In this document: positions 35,034-47,866 of the stretch, piece by piece | Layout of the letters: every line of letters starts with the position of its first letter | Numbering within the stretch: position 1 is the first letter of the stretch | NCBI GenBank assembly: GCA_000499405.2 | Contig: HG738139.1 | Span: 8,146,616-8,210,615 of the forward strand | DNA length: 64,000 nucleotides | From: Onchocerca volvulus | Taxonomy: Eukaryota; Nematoda; Chromadorea; Rhabditida; Onchocercidae | Direction of reading: 5' to 3' | Notes under the pieces: model-generated | The model's input: only the letters and a program-made list of their open reading frames with translations | The model's database searches: none | Told to the model about the DNA's origin: nothing | Made by a program: the position numbers and the translations under genes

Positions 35034-38000
35034 TCATGTTTCGGAATCTGGAGATGGTCGTTGCACTGGAAGAGTAAGGATACATTCGGCTATTGTTCGT
35101 CCAGCACATGCGAAACGGTGGTAAACTGTTGTTTTGTCGATTCTATAACACCGATGTACGATATTACGAATTAAGATATCTCTTCCGAGTTCAATAAATA
35201 GACCATTATCATCCACACAGCCTCAAATATGATTTGAAAATTTATTGTCGATAAAAATTAAGTTTTTATGCAAATACTGCCAGCTGACACCAATTTTAGG
35301 AAAGTAAAATATAGTTCCTCAAATTGAAATTTGCAATCTTTCTTTTTTTACGAAATGTTTTCGGAAGATTTTTAACAAATGTAAGTGAGCAAAAGATCTT
35401 TGATAAAAGCGTCCCAGTAACAAACAGTATCCTTAGAAATCACCGAGTACTCGAACGATTCCATATGATGTACATTGGTATCGAATATGTTCTGATGTCC
35501 ATATTTGTCCTTCATTGAAAAATTCGTTGTCTTTTTTGCATCCAATCACTGCAAGTTTCACGAGCACATTCAGTTACTTCAATATTTTGCACAAAATAAT
35601 CGTCAAATTGTAAAACGAATCAAATTTGCGATGATTAGGGTAATTAATTTTTTGCCACTCAAAACCGGAGCAGCTGGAATGAGATTCCTACAAAATGAGT
35701 GGAATAATACGATTCGCAGTATATCGTACTCGTCCTTGATCAAGCAATTCGCACTTATGCAGATGATGATCCAAGATTCGTTCGGTGCCTATGGGAATTG
35801 TGATATCCGTATTTCGAGCATAACAACCTGCAGGTGCAAATTTTAATTCCGAATTGCATCCTTACATGAGGAATATGAGGGGCTTTGTTGCGATGTCAAA
35901 GTGCAGCGACATATCAGTTTCTAAGAACAAATGTCGCTCAAAGAACAAACCAAGTTGAAAACTTCCTATGACGAATTATTTTGCAGAAAATGTGTTTGTA
36001 ACTTGGAACAGTATTAATAAATATTGTCATCTTTTCAGTGCTCTCAAAAGACAGATTAGTAGGACAGTCTGTCTACTCATGAGATTGATCACGGAATCAT
36101 GATCAGCTCAAGTATTCCCTCACAGTTATGTTTGAACTTCAGGCAACTAATATGAGATTTTGTGACACGTCGATCACATCTGGCAAGGAAACACTGCTGT
36201 AGAATTATACTATGTCGATGAAACTAACCTTCAATTGTAATACCATCTTTTTGACAAACCAGCATGAAAGATCCATTTCGAAAGTGTTCACCGACATCGT
36301 AATGAATTCCATTATCATAACAGGTTGATTCTAAAAAATACTTGCAATTTCATATGAATTTGTTATCACCATTATTATCAATGGTGATAACAAATTTTTG
36401 ATAGAATGAAATGGTCCTTCCATTATTACCAATTTTCTCCCATTCAAGGCTTTTCCTTTACGCTCTAAATATGAGGAGACAAAAAAGAATCTTCCTGCCA
36501 ATTGTCCAGGAAGGTGTCACATAAATTTTGTTTTCTTTTGATAACTTGAGCAGTTATCACTGTTTAGTTAAATGAGTCTGATAATGATTATATAATGGAT
36601 GTATAATGAATGATAAAATTTTGCAAATAAATCGGATTTGATTGGCATCTAAAATCATCATGGCCTTATCTAAAGAGAAATAAATTTCCAACCATATAGA
36701 GTAAATTTGCATACATAATGACATGAAAAGGTCACAGGAACTAATAATATGGAAAAATCACAGAAACTTCAGAAGAGTGTTGAGAACTGTTCTAGAAAGT
36801 TAGCAGTTCGATATTTGCTATTTTCCGGTTTTTCCAGAATGAAAATTTAATTGAAAATTGACTTTCCGCTATTTTCATATTTCTGTGATAGTCGATTACA
36901 TTTCATCTAGGCTATTTATATAGTATATGTAGTTGATGCTGAAGAAGAATGAAACCTTCGGAAAAGATACGCCACTTTCTTTACTGTTGATACTTGTAAA
37001 CTTATTAATTTCATCCGACATTTCCATCTTCAAGCCAATCACCCGAGAAATCCTAGACATTCCGGTAATATAATATAGAGATTTCTTTTCTGCCAACAAA
37101 ACTTTGGCAGATTTTTTCAGTTTATTTCATTTCAGATATTAGGTACATATCGAGATGAGTTGAGATAGATGCACTTTGAATATTAGTAATTTCTAAGTAT
37201 ACAAATTTTTATTCACAAAAAATTCCTTCTAGTGCGATCAAAACTTATTCTTGTTCAGATGAGATGATGATTCTTTTATATTTGAATAATTCTTGATAAG
37301 TGACAGTTACATAAAAAGTTTTACTGATTTTATTACCTTTTCTTTTTCACTGACCATTGCAGTGATAAATGAGAATGAGATGAAATAACTGAAAGAGAGA
37401 TCTGAGAGAGAGGAAGAAGGAAAAAGTAAATTAAAAGAAAAAATTAGGACAGAAAGAGGCAATGTCATTACCAAGTGCAATTTTCAATCGAAAATAAATC
37501 TGCGATTGAAATAACGAAAGATTAAAATCGGGGTTTCAACAGTGCAAAAGTTCGTATCGTACTTCTTTGTTGACGTCAAACGTCAAAATCGCTTGAATTA
37601 GTTGAAATTTTGGGTTAGAAATGATTAGAAATGATTGCCTTGCTCATAAGTTACTGTATCTCCCTTCACATCACACTTATGTTTCACTCCGCCACGTATA
37701 AACTTTCGACCGAGATGTATCACTGATTTGTCGTCTGCTACACATGCTGTAAGATAATAATAATAATTACTATAATAGCGCTCATTAATGATTTCTTAAA
37801 AGTACTTGAAGCGTAAGGTTATCAAATCGTGCAAATCTTTTATCACTCCTTATCATCCTAAGGATGTATTATCATGAATCGTCGAGAATACTTACTGCAT
37901 TGGACGGATTGAAGAATTTATATAATTTTGAAACTTGGCTAATTATGAAGCTTAAATTAACCAATAACTTCAGCGGTGCCATTGTTGCATTTGTAATGGA

Positions 38001-38352
38001 AATGCTCCTTGGTAAATGTTTGGCCGTGTTCATATGTGCCTAGTCCAGCGACTAGGCATGGAAATGGTGGTTGAGATCCCGAAGTTGCTGCAACATATTT
38101 GTGATAATTTTGCTTGGAACTCAAATCTTTTATCACTCCTTATCATCCTAAGGATGTATTATCATGAATCAAAACAATATCAATTTGATAAGAATTACCT
38201 GCTGGGATGATTACTCTTTCAGCATTATCAGGACTGAAGCCATGAGGAACAAGGATGAATGAAGCATAGTCCTTTTGTACTGCTGCTGATAATTTAGTAA
38301 ATACAAGTATGAGAGGAAATATATAAGTTATAATATTGTGCATCATAATCAT
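35034..38352 (-). CDS. secreted protein with five MIG-18-like cysteine modules
   Basis: Six minus-strand exons (38352-38199, 38087-37962, 37746-37639, 36330-36229, 35827-35711, 35221-35034) give 264 residues. Exon 1 carries a signal peptide (HNIITYIFPLILVFTKLSAA). Each later exon encodes one short module: a Cys, an acidic or polar turn with a conserved Gly (YEHGQTF, IHLGRKF, YDVGEHF, IPIGTER, IELGRDI), then a second Cys about 22-26 residues on (HYKC, KHKC, MLVC, LHKC, VHRC). This is the pattern of the fibronectin type I-like domain of nematode MIG-18-type proteins. All introns are phase 1, so the modules are symmetric. The end of exon 3 needs a GC donor (CAAG|GCAATC); otherwise translation stops at 37625. 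If that splice is wrong, there are two shorter genes. Confidence 0.7.
37832..37880. repeat. 49-bp perfect direct repeat, copy 1
   Basis: Identical to 38122-38170. This copy lies in intron 2 of the MIG-18-like gene. Confidence 0.95.
38122..38170. repeat. 49-bp perfect direct repeat, copy 2
   Basis: Identical to 37832-37880, 290 bp away. This copy lies in intron 1 of the same gene, 29 bases past the exon 1 donor. Confidence 0.95.
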
Positions 38353-39973
38353 ATATTGAAATCTCTGAAAAATTAATTGAAATCACAAAAATTAGTCAAA
38401 AATTGATCATTTTTGTTGATTTTCGATCATTTCATCACAAATCATTCATTACAAAACCGAACAAATTGAAATCAGGAAAATTTAAAAATTTTAGACGATT
38501 TTAAAAGGCTTAAAAACCTTTATAAGTTGCTATTTCTTAGAATGAGTATTTGATAAATTTGGCAAAAGCATTTAATTTTTCACTACTTAACGACTTTCTG
38601 ACTTATTCAGTACTGATGACTTCCGCGCTGTCATTTAGAATTTCTCCCGAATTTATAATAATGCATATTATCTGTCCAATGATTTCAGGAAAAGCTCACT
38701 TTGGTCAACTTATAAATCATACTGTCCAGTTTCCCTGACGCTTCAGGAAATATAATCTGCTATTGTTCAATCACCGCCACTCTCGTCTTACGATATCTCA
38801 GAATGTGATTTTGCAGGAATTAAGCAGAAATGAGTAAAAACAAGGATGAAAACCGACTATCAATAGAAGAGAATTTCATAAATGATAAAATGTAAAGGCA
38901 AATGATTCCAATATCAAAGAGGATTGGAATGATTTGTAGAAATAAAATGTCATTTTTAGTCTTTTATCAAGAAAACAGAATTGAAAGCTTGCAAGAAAAT
39001 TCGGCGGTTGTCATCGTTTGAGAGAGAAATTCATCCAAACACCAACGATAAAAGAGACAAACAACTGGCTCTGCTGACCTTGCATGTCATCGCCGACTAA
39101 TTCATTCATTTGATCAAAATGGACCACAGTAATTTGGAAGAAAAATGAAGGCCAGAAAGGTATTTTTGTGATAAAAAGAAAAAAGGAAAGTGTAAAAAAG
39201 AAAGATGGAAAAAGTGAATTCCATCGTATGGTAAAATGAATTACAAAAAATGAGTTTCTTTTGTATTTCTTTGTGAAAATTGAGGGAAGCTATCATCATT
39301 TCTATGCTTATTTTATTAATTTCTTTAACAACAATTCATTCCTTCATTTCTCCATTTTTGATTGATTGGTGTTTGATTATCAGTGATATCAATACACTCG
39401 TACATTAAATGACTTTGCTACAGTTGTTACATGGCGTGACATTAGCGCTTATTATACATTCTTTAATTATTCGCTCACTTGTCATTCAATGGATAAAAGC
39501 CAATCAATTTATCATCATGAAGGAAAGCGGTAATTTAACAATGCGTCAGTTTATCATTCAATTTTGATCTTCTCCAGTATCCAGCCCTTCCCGGCATCTT
39601 TCATCTTCCTGTATCATTTCCTCAGGGTCACGGGGTCGTGTCGTCCTGAGATTTCATTGTCCCCTCCCCCATCATATCACCTTACTATCCATGGGATCTT
39701 CATTGCATTTCGGGAAGCGGGTCCAGCATGCATGTAAGATAGCATTCGGAAGAAAACGGGGATCAACAGTGGGAAGTGAGTGTGACACTTGACCTTCTCC
39801 ATTTCAATATCATAACTTTTCTTCAATTTAGTGATCTGCATGTGAACATACTTCTATGACTCAAGGTAAGAATTAGCCGATTGGCCTTTCATCTCTTTCT
39901 GTTCTCGACTCCAATGATTACTGGGGAAATCACTGCTCTGAATGATTTCCGTGATATCTCATCTTTGCAGTTT
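38353..39973. promoter_or_regulatory. divergent intergenic region, MIG-18-like gene and PDE12
   Basis: This 1.6 kb holds the promoters of both genes. At its right end atctttgcag (39961-39970) precedes the PDE12 ATG by three bases, a likely spliced-leader acceptor. GC content rises around 39590-39760, where short C-rich runs occur. No other gene is seen. Confidence 0.5.
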
Positions 39974-42900
39974 ATGTGGTGGCTATGGAGAAATGCTCTG
40001 AAGCACTGCAAAAGTCACAATTGTTTATATCTGCTCTCGACATCCTTCTCCCAAAACTGCGCTTCGAGGAGCGATCTCACTGGGACTTCTTCGTATGTTC
40101 TTATTCCTTTTCTAGCACAGTTCGTTTCTGCAATTTGTTTTTAAGAAATTTCGTTATTTTGTGACAGCAGTCAAATCAGTTATGAATAATTAATTGTAGG
40201 AGGAAACTGTCTTTAATGATCGTTTTACCTGACAATAGACTTATCTCGAATTACCTGATATTTTTTGTATTCTTACATTTTACAATGTATGACATTGTTT
40301 TCGACAATTTTTTTTTTTTTTTTTTGATTGATTATTGTATTCAGAGAAAATTATAAAAAAAATCTTTGCAGAATGATGAAGAAACCGCTTCGAAGAAGTA
40401 TGCCTTTCATCGCGAAATATCCGGAAAATACTATTATTATGTGGATCGGAAGTGCTCCACGAATTGCTCGTAAAAAGATCTCATTTACGGATGGAATGGA
40501 GTGAGTGACCTTTTTACAGAAATCTTGCTGTTTCTGTTGCTTTAAATTATAAATCTTACCAAGTTTCAGGATACAATCTCTATATATTCATTTCTTATAC
40601 TGTATTCCTCATTCTAAAACTTCGGTCGAAATTAATCTCGTTCGTCCCTTGGACGAATTATTTTTGCAAACATGTGATAAGATAAAAGAAAAAATCGACA
40701 AATTCATGCAGACAAGCAAAATGATTTGTGATGAAAGCGAAACCTCTGAATTTGTATTTGCTTCACCAAATCATCCCAATTTGGTTAGTTATCATTGAGT
40801 CAATTCTGCTACACAGTTTTCACTCTATGCAGGCCACTTTATTGATTGATTTTCTTCAAAATCTTGGGTTATTTATGACATAGTGAAACCAGAAAAGATT
40901 AACAACTCAAATTCTACTACTTTTTATCGAACAGTTAACGATACTGCTCCACATTTCCAATTCGAAATTATTTGGATATGATATAGTATTGTAGTACTTC
41001 CTGCTCATCCTATTGTAACAGTTTTTAATATTCCTTCATATTCATAGTTCCAGCTTGTTTCCACAAATGAACAAGTATATAAAGATGAGAACATACTCGA
41101 TATATGTATCAATAACAATGTGTATCGTTTATTACGAAATCCTCCCCGGTGTACAAAGCTAGCTCTGAAGTTGAAACCTCTAGTAGGATGTCCTATTATG
41201 GCCACTTTCTCATTAGCGAATGGTAAGCTTAACTTTTTCGACTTTTCTATATCAAACTTCTTTGATAATTTAATTATAATTATTGACATTTTGAATTCCT
41301 TAAATGACAAGAAACGCTTTTCAGATTCGCGAAAAGCAGAGCTGTCGTTTCATTGGTATGTTGGAGAATCTGATGCATCTCTAATTTCACCAATGTTGAA
41401 TAATATTTCGAAAGGTAATTTTCTTACTTTGGACCGAAATGTTTTTTTAAGAATATATATAAATAAAATTTTTATTTAAACTTAAAAAGATGTACCCATG
41501 TATGTCTATTTATTAACAGAGCATATTTTTATTTTTACTAAAAATATGAACTGATGCCGACCAACACGTAATTTACATCATAAATGATGGCATTTTAGAT
41601 TGCGCCTAGCCCATTTTTAGGAACATTTTTAAACTCTCGTAACACGAGGTTAACTCTTCATTGATTCTTTTAATGTTTAATTTAATATTGTTGTAATAAC
41701 AAATGAAAATAAATCACTTAATTATCAAATTGAATGCTAACAATGAATACTGATAAACCGACTAGGAATTACCGTTTTGCCACTAAGCTACTACGATTTT
41801 AGAAATGTTGCGGGATTGAACAAATACGTGACCAATTCAGAAAGGTGGTAATTTTTGAGATGTCCGTATGGACTCATATTTTCAGTAAAAATGAGAAATA
41901 CAAGTCTTTGTATTAAAAAATAAAAATACATGGAAATATTTTTTGTTTTAAACGAACAAAACTTTAGCGTGAAATAATTGTTAATTCATCATATTTTTCA
42001 TATTTTCTTCATCTTATTTCCAGAAAATTCGAAATATATAATGGAAGGTTGGGTTTATCGTTCCACAGGCAGATACTTTTGTCCTGCTGTTGAGGATATT
42101 GGAAAGCATATTTGCGTATTACTCGATATGGGAGCAGATGCAATTATATATTGTGCTAGCAGTGATGATGAAGTTTCTGGAATCGGTGAAACATTGATTT
42201 TCGAAGAAAGACAAGCTACTTTTTGTCAAAAACGTGCAAATAGTGGGTAAGAATTTCAGTTTAGCTGATACATTATATTTTCAGAACTTGATCGCTCATT
42301 TATCTTACAAATTGTCATCTTCATATTTTTCTTCAATCGCTTGAAACATTATCGATCATATTCGGTTGTTATATAATACTCAGTTTTAGACAGATTAAAT
42401 GACATATACTAGTTAAGAATTTTCTCTCAATAAAGTTGTATTTTTATTAAAACTTTTGTTCCTGTTCAAAATATTTTCAGCAATACACGGGTAACTTCTT
42501 ACAATATCCTTGCTAATTTATATTTGGATTTAAAACTCGAGCAAAAAGATTTGCATTTTCCATACTGCGAAAAGGAGTATCAAAATTACGAATATCGATA
42601 TCCCATTTTACTTCGGGAAATTCCTGGTATAAGTTTGAGTTTTAATGAAAATTAACAAAATGTCATTTTCTGCTGCGAAGAATTGCGCTATTTTTTCTAT
42701 TTTTATAGGTTATCAAGCAGATATCATATTTTTGCAAGAAGTAGATGAACGATTATGGTTACGTTTTTTGCCCGAAGTGATGAACAGCCATGGATATGAT
42801 TGCCATTTTAAAAAGAAAGGGATGAAAGTAAATGAAGGATTAGTCATCTGTTTTCGTAGGGAACAGTTCAGGTACGTATGAAATATAAAAAAAAAAAGTC

Positions 42901-44734
42901 TTTTGCTAACAAGTTCATTTCATTCAATGAAATGATCTAAGAGTGGAAGTTTGATTTTAGAGATTATTATTTATATGCTAAGTATCCCAAATTTTTCTGA
43001 TAAATTCATTTACTTCATTTTCAGTTATCTTGAAAGCCACAACATGTGGTTGCCAGATCTTTTAAATACTGAAGCATACCCTGAAAATGTTGATATAACT
43101 GAGCTACTTAAAAGCAATAATGATTTAAATGCTATGTTTACATCAAAACCTGCAGTCATACAGGTAATTTTTAATTGGGATACGGCACATTTATTTTATA
43201 TTCCATTTAATTTATATTTCATTCTTTTTTTAAAAATCTTTTTCGAGTTTAATGTGGTACGAAAGGAAGGAAATATTCTTAATTAATGAAAATGTACATC
43301 TTTTTCAACTGAAATTTGAAATGGAATTTTGCATTTTGAGATTTATTATTTTTCATTCGAAATCTTTAAAATAAAAGTCGTGAATATTAGCATTTACTGC
43401 TTTGTGTATTTTTCAGTAAAAAATAAAGAAAAAGAGAAGTTCGAATATCTTGAACATCATCTAATTTTCTAAAATTCATAGTTCGGGTGTTATCTTCTAA
43501 AAAGATAACTTCCAGGTGTTAGCAGTGGATAGCAGTAACCTATTCGCAAAGGAAAATAATATTTTACTGCTTGCAAATACTCATTTGTATTTTGATCCTC
43601 GTTTTGAAATCATCAAAATACTGCAATCATTACTGTGTGCTCGATGGATTGTGCGTGTTGCTACAGATTATGCAAATCGTAACCCCGGAGTGAAATTACA
43701 TATTTTATTTGCTGGCGATTTTAATAGTACACCAGATGGGGCTGTTTATCATTTGCTTAGTAAAGGTTAGAACTTTTTGCTGGGAGATGCATGATTTTAA
43801 ATTCAAAGTGAGGGGAAGAATGAAAATAATGCATAAAGGAGTTATTTGTAAATGAAGCGGGTATTCGAACGGAATGTATTGATAAGTAGCCTCGTTCAGG
43901 AAGTCTTTATGATTTTTATGTAAAGTTGCAGTACTGATGATACAATATTCTTATAAAAAAATAGTAGAAAGTAATGTATGGAAGGTTTCTAAACATTTAG
44001 ACCATCTTCAAATATACGAAATATTATTTCCTGACTGATTAATAATTTCCTTTTCAATTTTTAATAATTTTGCACTACTGAATTAATAAGCTTTCAGGGA
44101 ATATATCAATTAAAAGTGACTGCATCGCGTATAATCAGCTTCCACATAATGATCTAAATTTTACTATTCATATGCCTTTTTCACCGTTCAGCTTGAAGCT
44201 AACAAGTTTGGGAGATGAAACACAGTTTACAAATTATACACGTCATTATCGATATGATGGACAAATTGCCGGTTTCGAAGGATGTTTGGACTACATTTGG
44301 GGGAGTGCTAATGTTAAAGTTAGTTGTCTAGTTTAATCATCTATAAACTGCTATTGTTGCAATATTATGGAAGGAGTACTTAGACGTAATAAACACTGGT
44401 TTTAAAATTTTCAATCCCATATTTCGACTGATGCAGGAATGAATTAATCAAATTTGAAGTTAAATCTTGAACTACAAAGGAATAAAGAAGTTCAGCATTT
44501 TATACTGATTAAATGAACTGTTGAGAAGTTAATTTCTGTGAAACTTACTGGAAAGATAATTGTGCAATGGAGGATTTAAATTCAGACACTCCTTTCTATG
44601 AATTGAATTTTTTTCAGGTTAAAAAAGTCATTCCAGTGCCATCAAAAGAACTTGCTAAAAAGTACGTTGCACTACCATCTAGGATATCTCCAAGTGACCA
44701 CTTACCATTAGTTTGTGATATACAATTTCAGTGA
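39974..44734 (+). CDS. PDE12, mitochondrial 2',5'-phosphodiesterase
   Basis: Twelve exons with matching phases: 39974-40092, 40372-40500, 40570-40783, 41048-41222, 41325-41414, 42024-42246, 42481-42626, 42709-42871, 43025-43163, 43516-43765, 44098-44318 and 44618-44734. They give 661 residues; human PDE12 is 609. Residues 1-40 (MWWLWRNALKHCKSHNCLYL...) are Arg/Lys-containing and lack acidic residues until late, a good mitochondrial presequence. The C-terminal half is an exo/endonuclease/phosphatase fold with SYNILAN, the metal-binding LQEVDE, ANTHLYFDP, AGDFNSTPDG, GCLDYIW and the final SDHLPLVCD. Family knowledge: it removes 2-5A and poly(A) in the mitochondrial matrix. An alternative start at 40373 would skip the presequence. 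An AATAAA signal lies at 44793-44798. Confidence 0.93.
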
Positions 44735-46127
44735 TAATCGCTTTTCTATAAGTTTATAATCTGTATTCTTTTTGTTGTATAAAATTCTGAGGAATAAAAA
44801 CCTCGAGGTTTAATTTTAAAGTTTCTAAACTACCTTCATTGAATATGCCATGAAGTTTCTAGATTACAAACTTTTTACATGTTTTAATGCCTTGTCTTAT
44901 AAATAAGGATATCTTTATTCAAATTACAGTCTCAGATTTCCAATAATTCTTCTGACTAATTCAGGTCATCTTGACTTTATTGAATTGACGAACAAGAGAA
45001 AATTTTATTTACAAAGTGATTATATATGATTTCCCTTCTGTTGCCGATTTAAAGTAATTTTTAGAAATGTTAAAGACGTGTAGATGTGCTACATTGCTTA
45101 AATAAGTAAGCCTGAGAAAATTTTTTTTCTCGATTTCTTTTGAAAAGCTTGATTTTTTGATGGTCCTGTGAATTCCATTTGGCGCGTTTGATTATAGCTC
45201 GCTTGTCATTCTATGATTCGTTTTGATGTAAATAACAGCGTTCCTTCGTTTAATTTTCTTCAATTTTCAGCCTTGTATTTTTGTCGAAACATTCATTTTC
45301 TTAAAGAAATTGTGAATATTTTCATTTGTTCGACCATATTCTCCAGTGTGACAGTTCTCATTGGTCATTGCTGCGTGGACTAATCTTTCTCAGCATACAA
45401 TCGATTTGTTATACCTCTCCTGTAATTATAGAATGCACTGTTATCAAGTAGTCTAAAAAATAATTTCAGGATTTCTTATCATAGAAAGATTATCTAATTA
45501 TAAGAAGAAGTTCTGAAAGTTTCCGGGAGATTTTCAAGAGATATTGAAAAACAAAAAAGCCTTCCATACTTGAAATAATTGATTGCAGACTTTAGACCCA
45601 CTTTTACTTCCGTTAATCTTCAGAATAAAATTAGTTTAAAGAAATCTTAAAACCAATACTTAATCTCAGATATTTTGGGCAAATGCAGATATTCCCTATT
45701 CTTTTTTCAAATTTCAAGACACTTACTTTGTGGAATCAGGCCATCGAAGTGCGACTCCTTTAGTGAGTTTACAGGGTAGGAATATACATTGATGTTTGGC
45801 GTAATATTTAATCAAGTCTACCAAGTTGGAAAATTGGTGTAATGTTTCAATGAAAAATGTTGTTTTATGTCCTTCGACTTTCTATAAGAAGACTTCATTT
45901 ATCTTCACATCTTACTATTCAGTATTACGATAATTCTATCATTCTAATTAAAAATCGTTTAAAAATAAATAAAAGATTTTCTTGAAAAATTTAGAAAGGA
46001 AAATTTGGAAAAACAGTAAGATGAAATTTTATATTAGATTGTTCAACCATTAAAGATAGCAAGCCTTCTGATGACTTCAGATCTTCATAACAATTTCTTA
46101 AAGACAAAATATTGATGAAATACTTAC
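44735..46127. other. PDE12 3' region and unassigned DNA
   Basis: The PDE12 polyadenylation signal is at 44793. No complete gene is seen beyond it. A possible tiny minus-strand exon (45757-45727, strong GTAAGT donor, weak acceptor) could extend the unknown minus-strand gene. Confidence 0.4.
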
Positions 46128-47866
46128 CACATTGATATAAATGTTGTAAATTTTCTGATGATGGCACATGGTGAGTATCAAACAATTTCGCTCATTGATG
46201 CGTATCAAAAAGGAGCTGAAATTATTTTAAAGTAGAATTCGTCTATATTTCTCGAGAAAATTTGACATTAATAAAATAAGTTTAAATTCCTTTAAAACAA
46301 TTAATTATCTGAGAGCAGTCAAAATCCTTCAGTGCTTGAATGATTAAAACAATTTTTTTTGCTTCATTTTCCATCCCTCTTCTTTTACCCTACCTTTTAC
46401 TTCATTTCAAGCAAATAAAATACTCATTCAGAACATATAATCTCTAAAATTAGTTATTTTAGGAAGTGGCCAAGTTGAAATATTAGAGAGCCAAAACATT
46501 ATGGGACAAATAGCAAGAGCCTAGTGATCTAAATAGATGCCCACCCGTCTTCTGCTCCAGTCCTTAGCAACATTCGTTCCACTTTACTCTGATCAGCATT
46601 GTAATGGAACCAACGCTCAGCACGATACATTGCGCAAGATGCAAGACCGTAAATTTTGGAATGATCCTGATAAATGGCTCGAGATTCGCCACACATCAAT
46701 ATCTCCCTTAAATGGTAAAAGTTTGTTGATGTTGAATGTCATCTCATTAGCATATCATTAGATTCATCTGATCCACTGATCTCTGATCGACTATCAGAAT
46801 CAGTCTGCTTTCTACGCCATATACATCATTCTCGTCACCATATATATTGTTAATGTCATCGCAGTAGTCGCTTCAACTTATTTCATAATTTTTTTGCAAA
46901 GGTGAACTAACTCTGAAATATGTTGCATCGAATGATCCTAACGACAAAATTATGCTGATGTAAATTCTCTACTTATTTTCACAGTGAAAAGTATTTATGT
47001 CCAATTTCACTTCACATTTACTTAATTTTTGCATATTATTCGGTAAATCATTAATTTTCTGAATAATATTTTCAGTATTTACATTAAAATTGGAAGTTAA
47101 AATCGTATGTGTTATAAAACTTTAAATTCTTTGGTTCGTTAAGAAATTAGTCCTTCTCAATATTCTGTGAAAGCAGTGGCATTGCTAAATTTAAAAACAT
47201 ATTTAGTTAGACTGAACTCACTCAATTTCATTTGGATCAGTGATAATTGCTGGACCTGATGGAGCGGAAAAATCAACCGGCACTCGATCTAGCTGATCCA
47301 TATTTATATCACGTGGACGATTTTCGATTTCAGCGCTCTAAAATAACGAAATAAATAAGTTAGAGCGTATCAGAAAGGATAGTCTTAGATGTGATAATGG
47401 AAAACTGAAACTGAATTGTACCTTGCTTAATCTTTGATCAATATCCACCAGCATGTATTCATGGTCATAGGATCCTTCACAGATGGCATAATCTTTCTTC
47501 CTGAAATTTTCCTCTAGTAAGCACGATGACAACAACAGGGTTCAACTAGAGAACAAAAAGCTTGGGATGGAATTCCTGGAGCCACCTGGAGGTCAAATGT
47601 TCTTATCTCCTATTCTCCACATGCCTGCCTCATCATTCGTAATTTTTGGAAAGCGATAAATATACGGTAATCGAACATTACCTGCTATTAGGTATAAATA
47701 TGGGATCAGTAAGTCGTCGGTTGGTGGATGTACTTTGTTGTCTTTCATCATCTTTGATCTCTTCCTCTTTTAAATGATGATATTCGGCGGAGGAAGATGA
47801 TGGCGAAGCGCTTGTCGTCGATGAACGAAAGAATCTGAATGACGATCGTCCCAGTATGTCCTTCAT
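46128..47866 (-). CDS. unknown protein, N-terminal part, minus strand
   Basis: Exons 47866-47682, 47500-47422, 47337-47222 and 46215-46128 join with consistent phases (2, 0, 2, 0). The protein starts MKDILGRSSFRFFRSS. A Ser-rich stretch and an acidic patch (HHLKEEEIKDDERQ) follow, then IFIPNSRKKDYAICEGSYDHEY and MDQLDRVPVDFSAPSGPAIITDPNE. I do not recognise it. If the GA|GTGAGT donor at the end of exon 3 is not used, the next codon is a stop and the protein ends at 47218 with about 154 residues. The last exon here ends in a strong donor (GTG|GTAAGT), so further exons should lie below 46128, but I could not fix them. A small plus-strand gene sits in the third intron. Confidence 0.45.
46537..46963 (+). 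CDS. small unknown protein, two exons
   Basis: Exons 46537-46714 and 46902-46963 join in phase 1 and give 79 residues. The protein starts MPTRLLLQSLATFVPLYS, which could be a signal or mitochondrial leader. It continues with a polar region containing RKMQDRKFWNDPDKWLEIRH and ends NDKIMLM. Donor ATG|GTAAAA and acceptor TTGCAAAG are acceptable. The exon is more GC-rich than its surroundings, as coding exons here are. A tag acceptor-like site abuts the ATG. I do not recognise a family. It lies within the proposed third intron of the minus-strand unknown gene. It could instead be the start of a longer gene or a chance open frame. Confidence 0.45.

Noticed and set aside
36896..37099. Possible extra exon of the MIG-18-like gene
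   Set aside because: It lacks the module's cysteine and glycine pattern and its phase does not fit the phase 1 chain.
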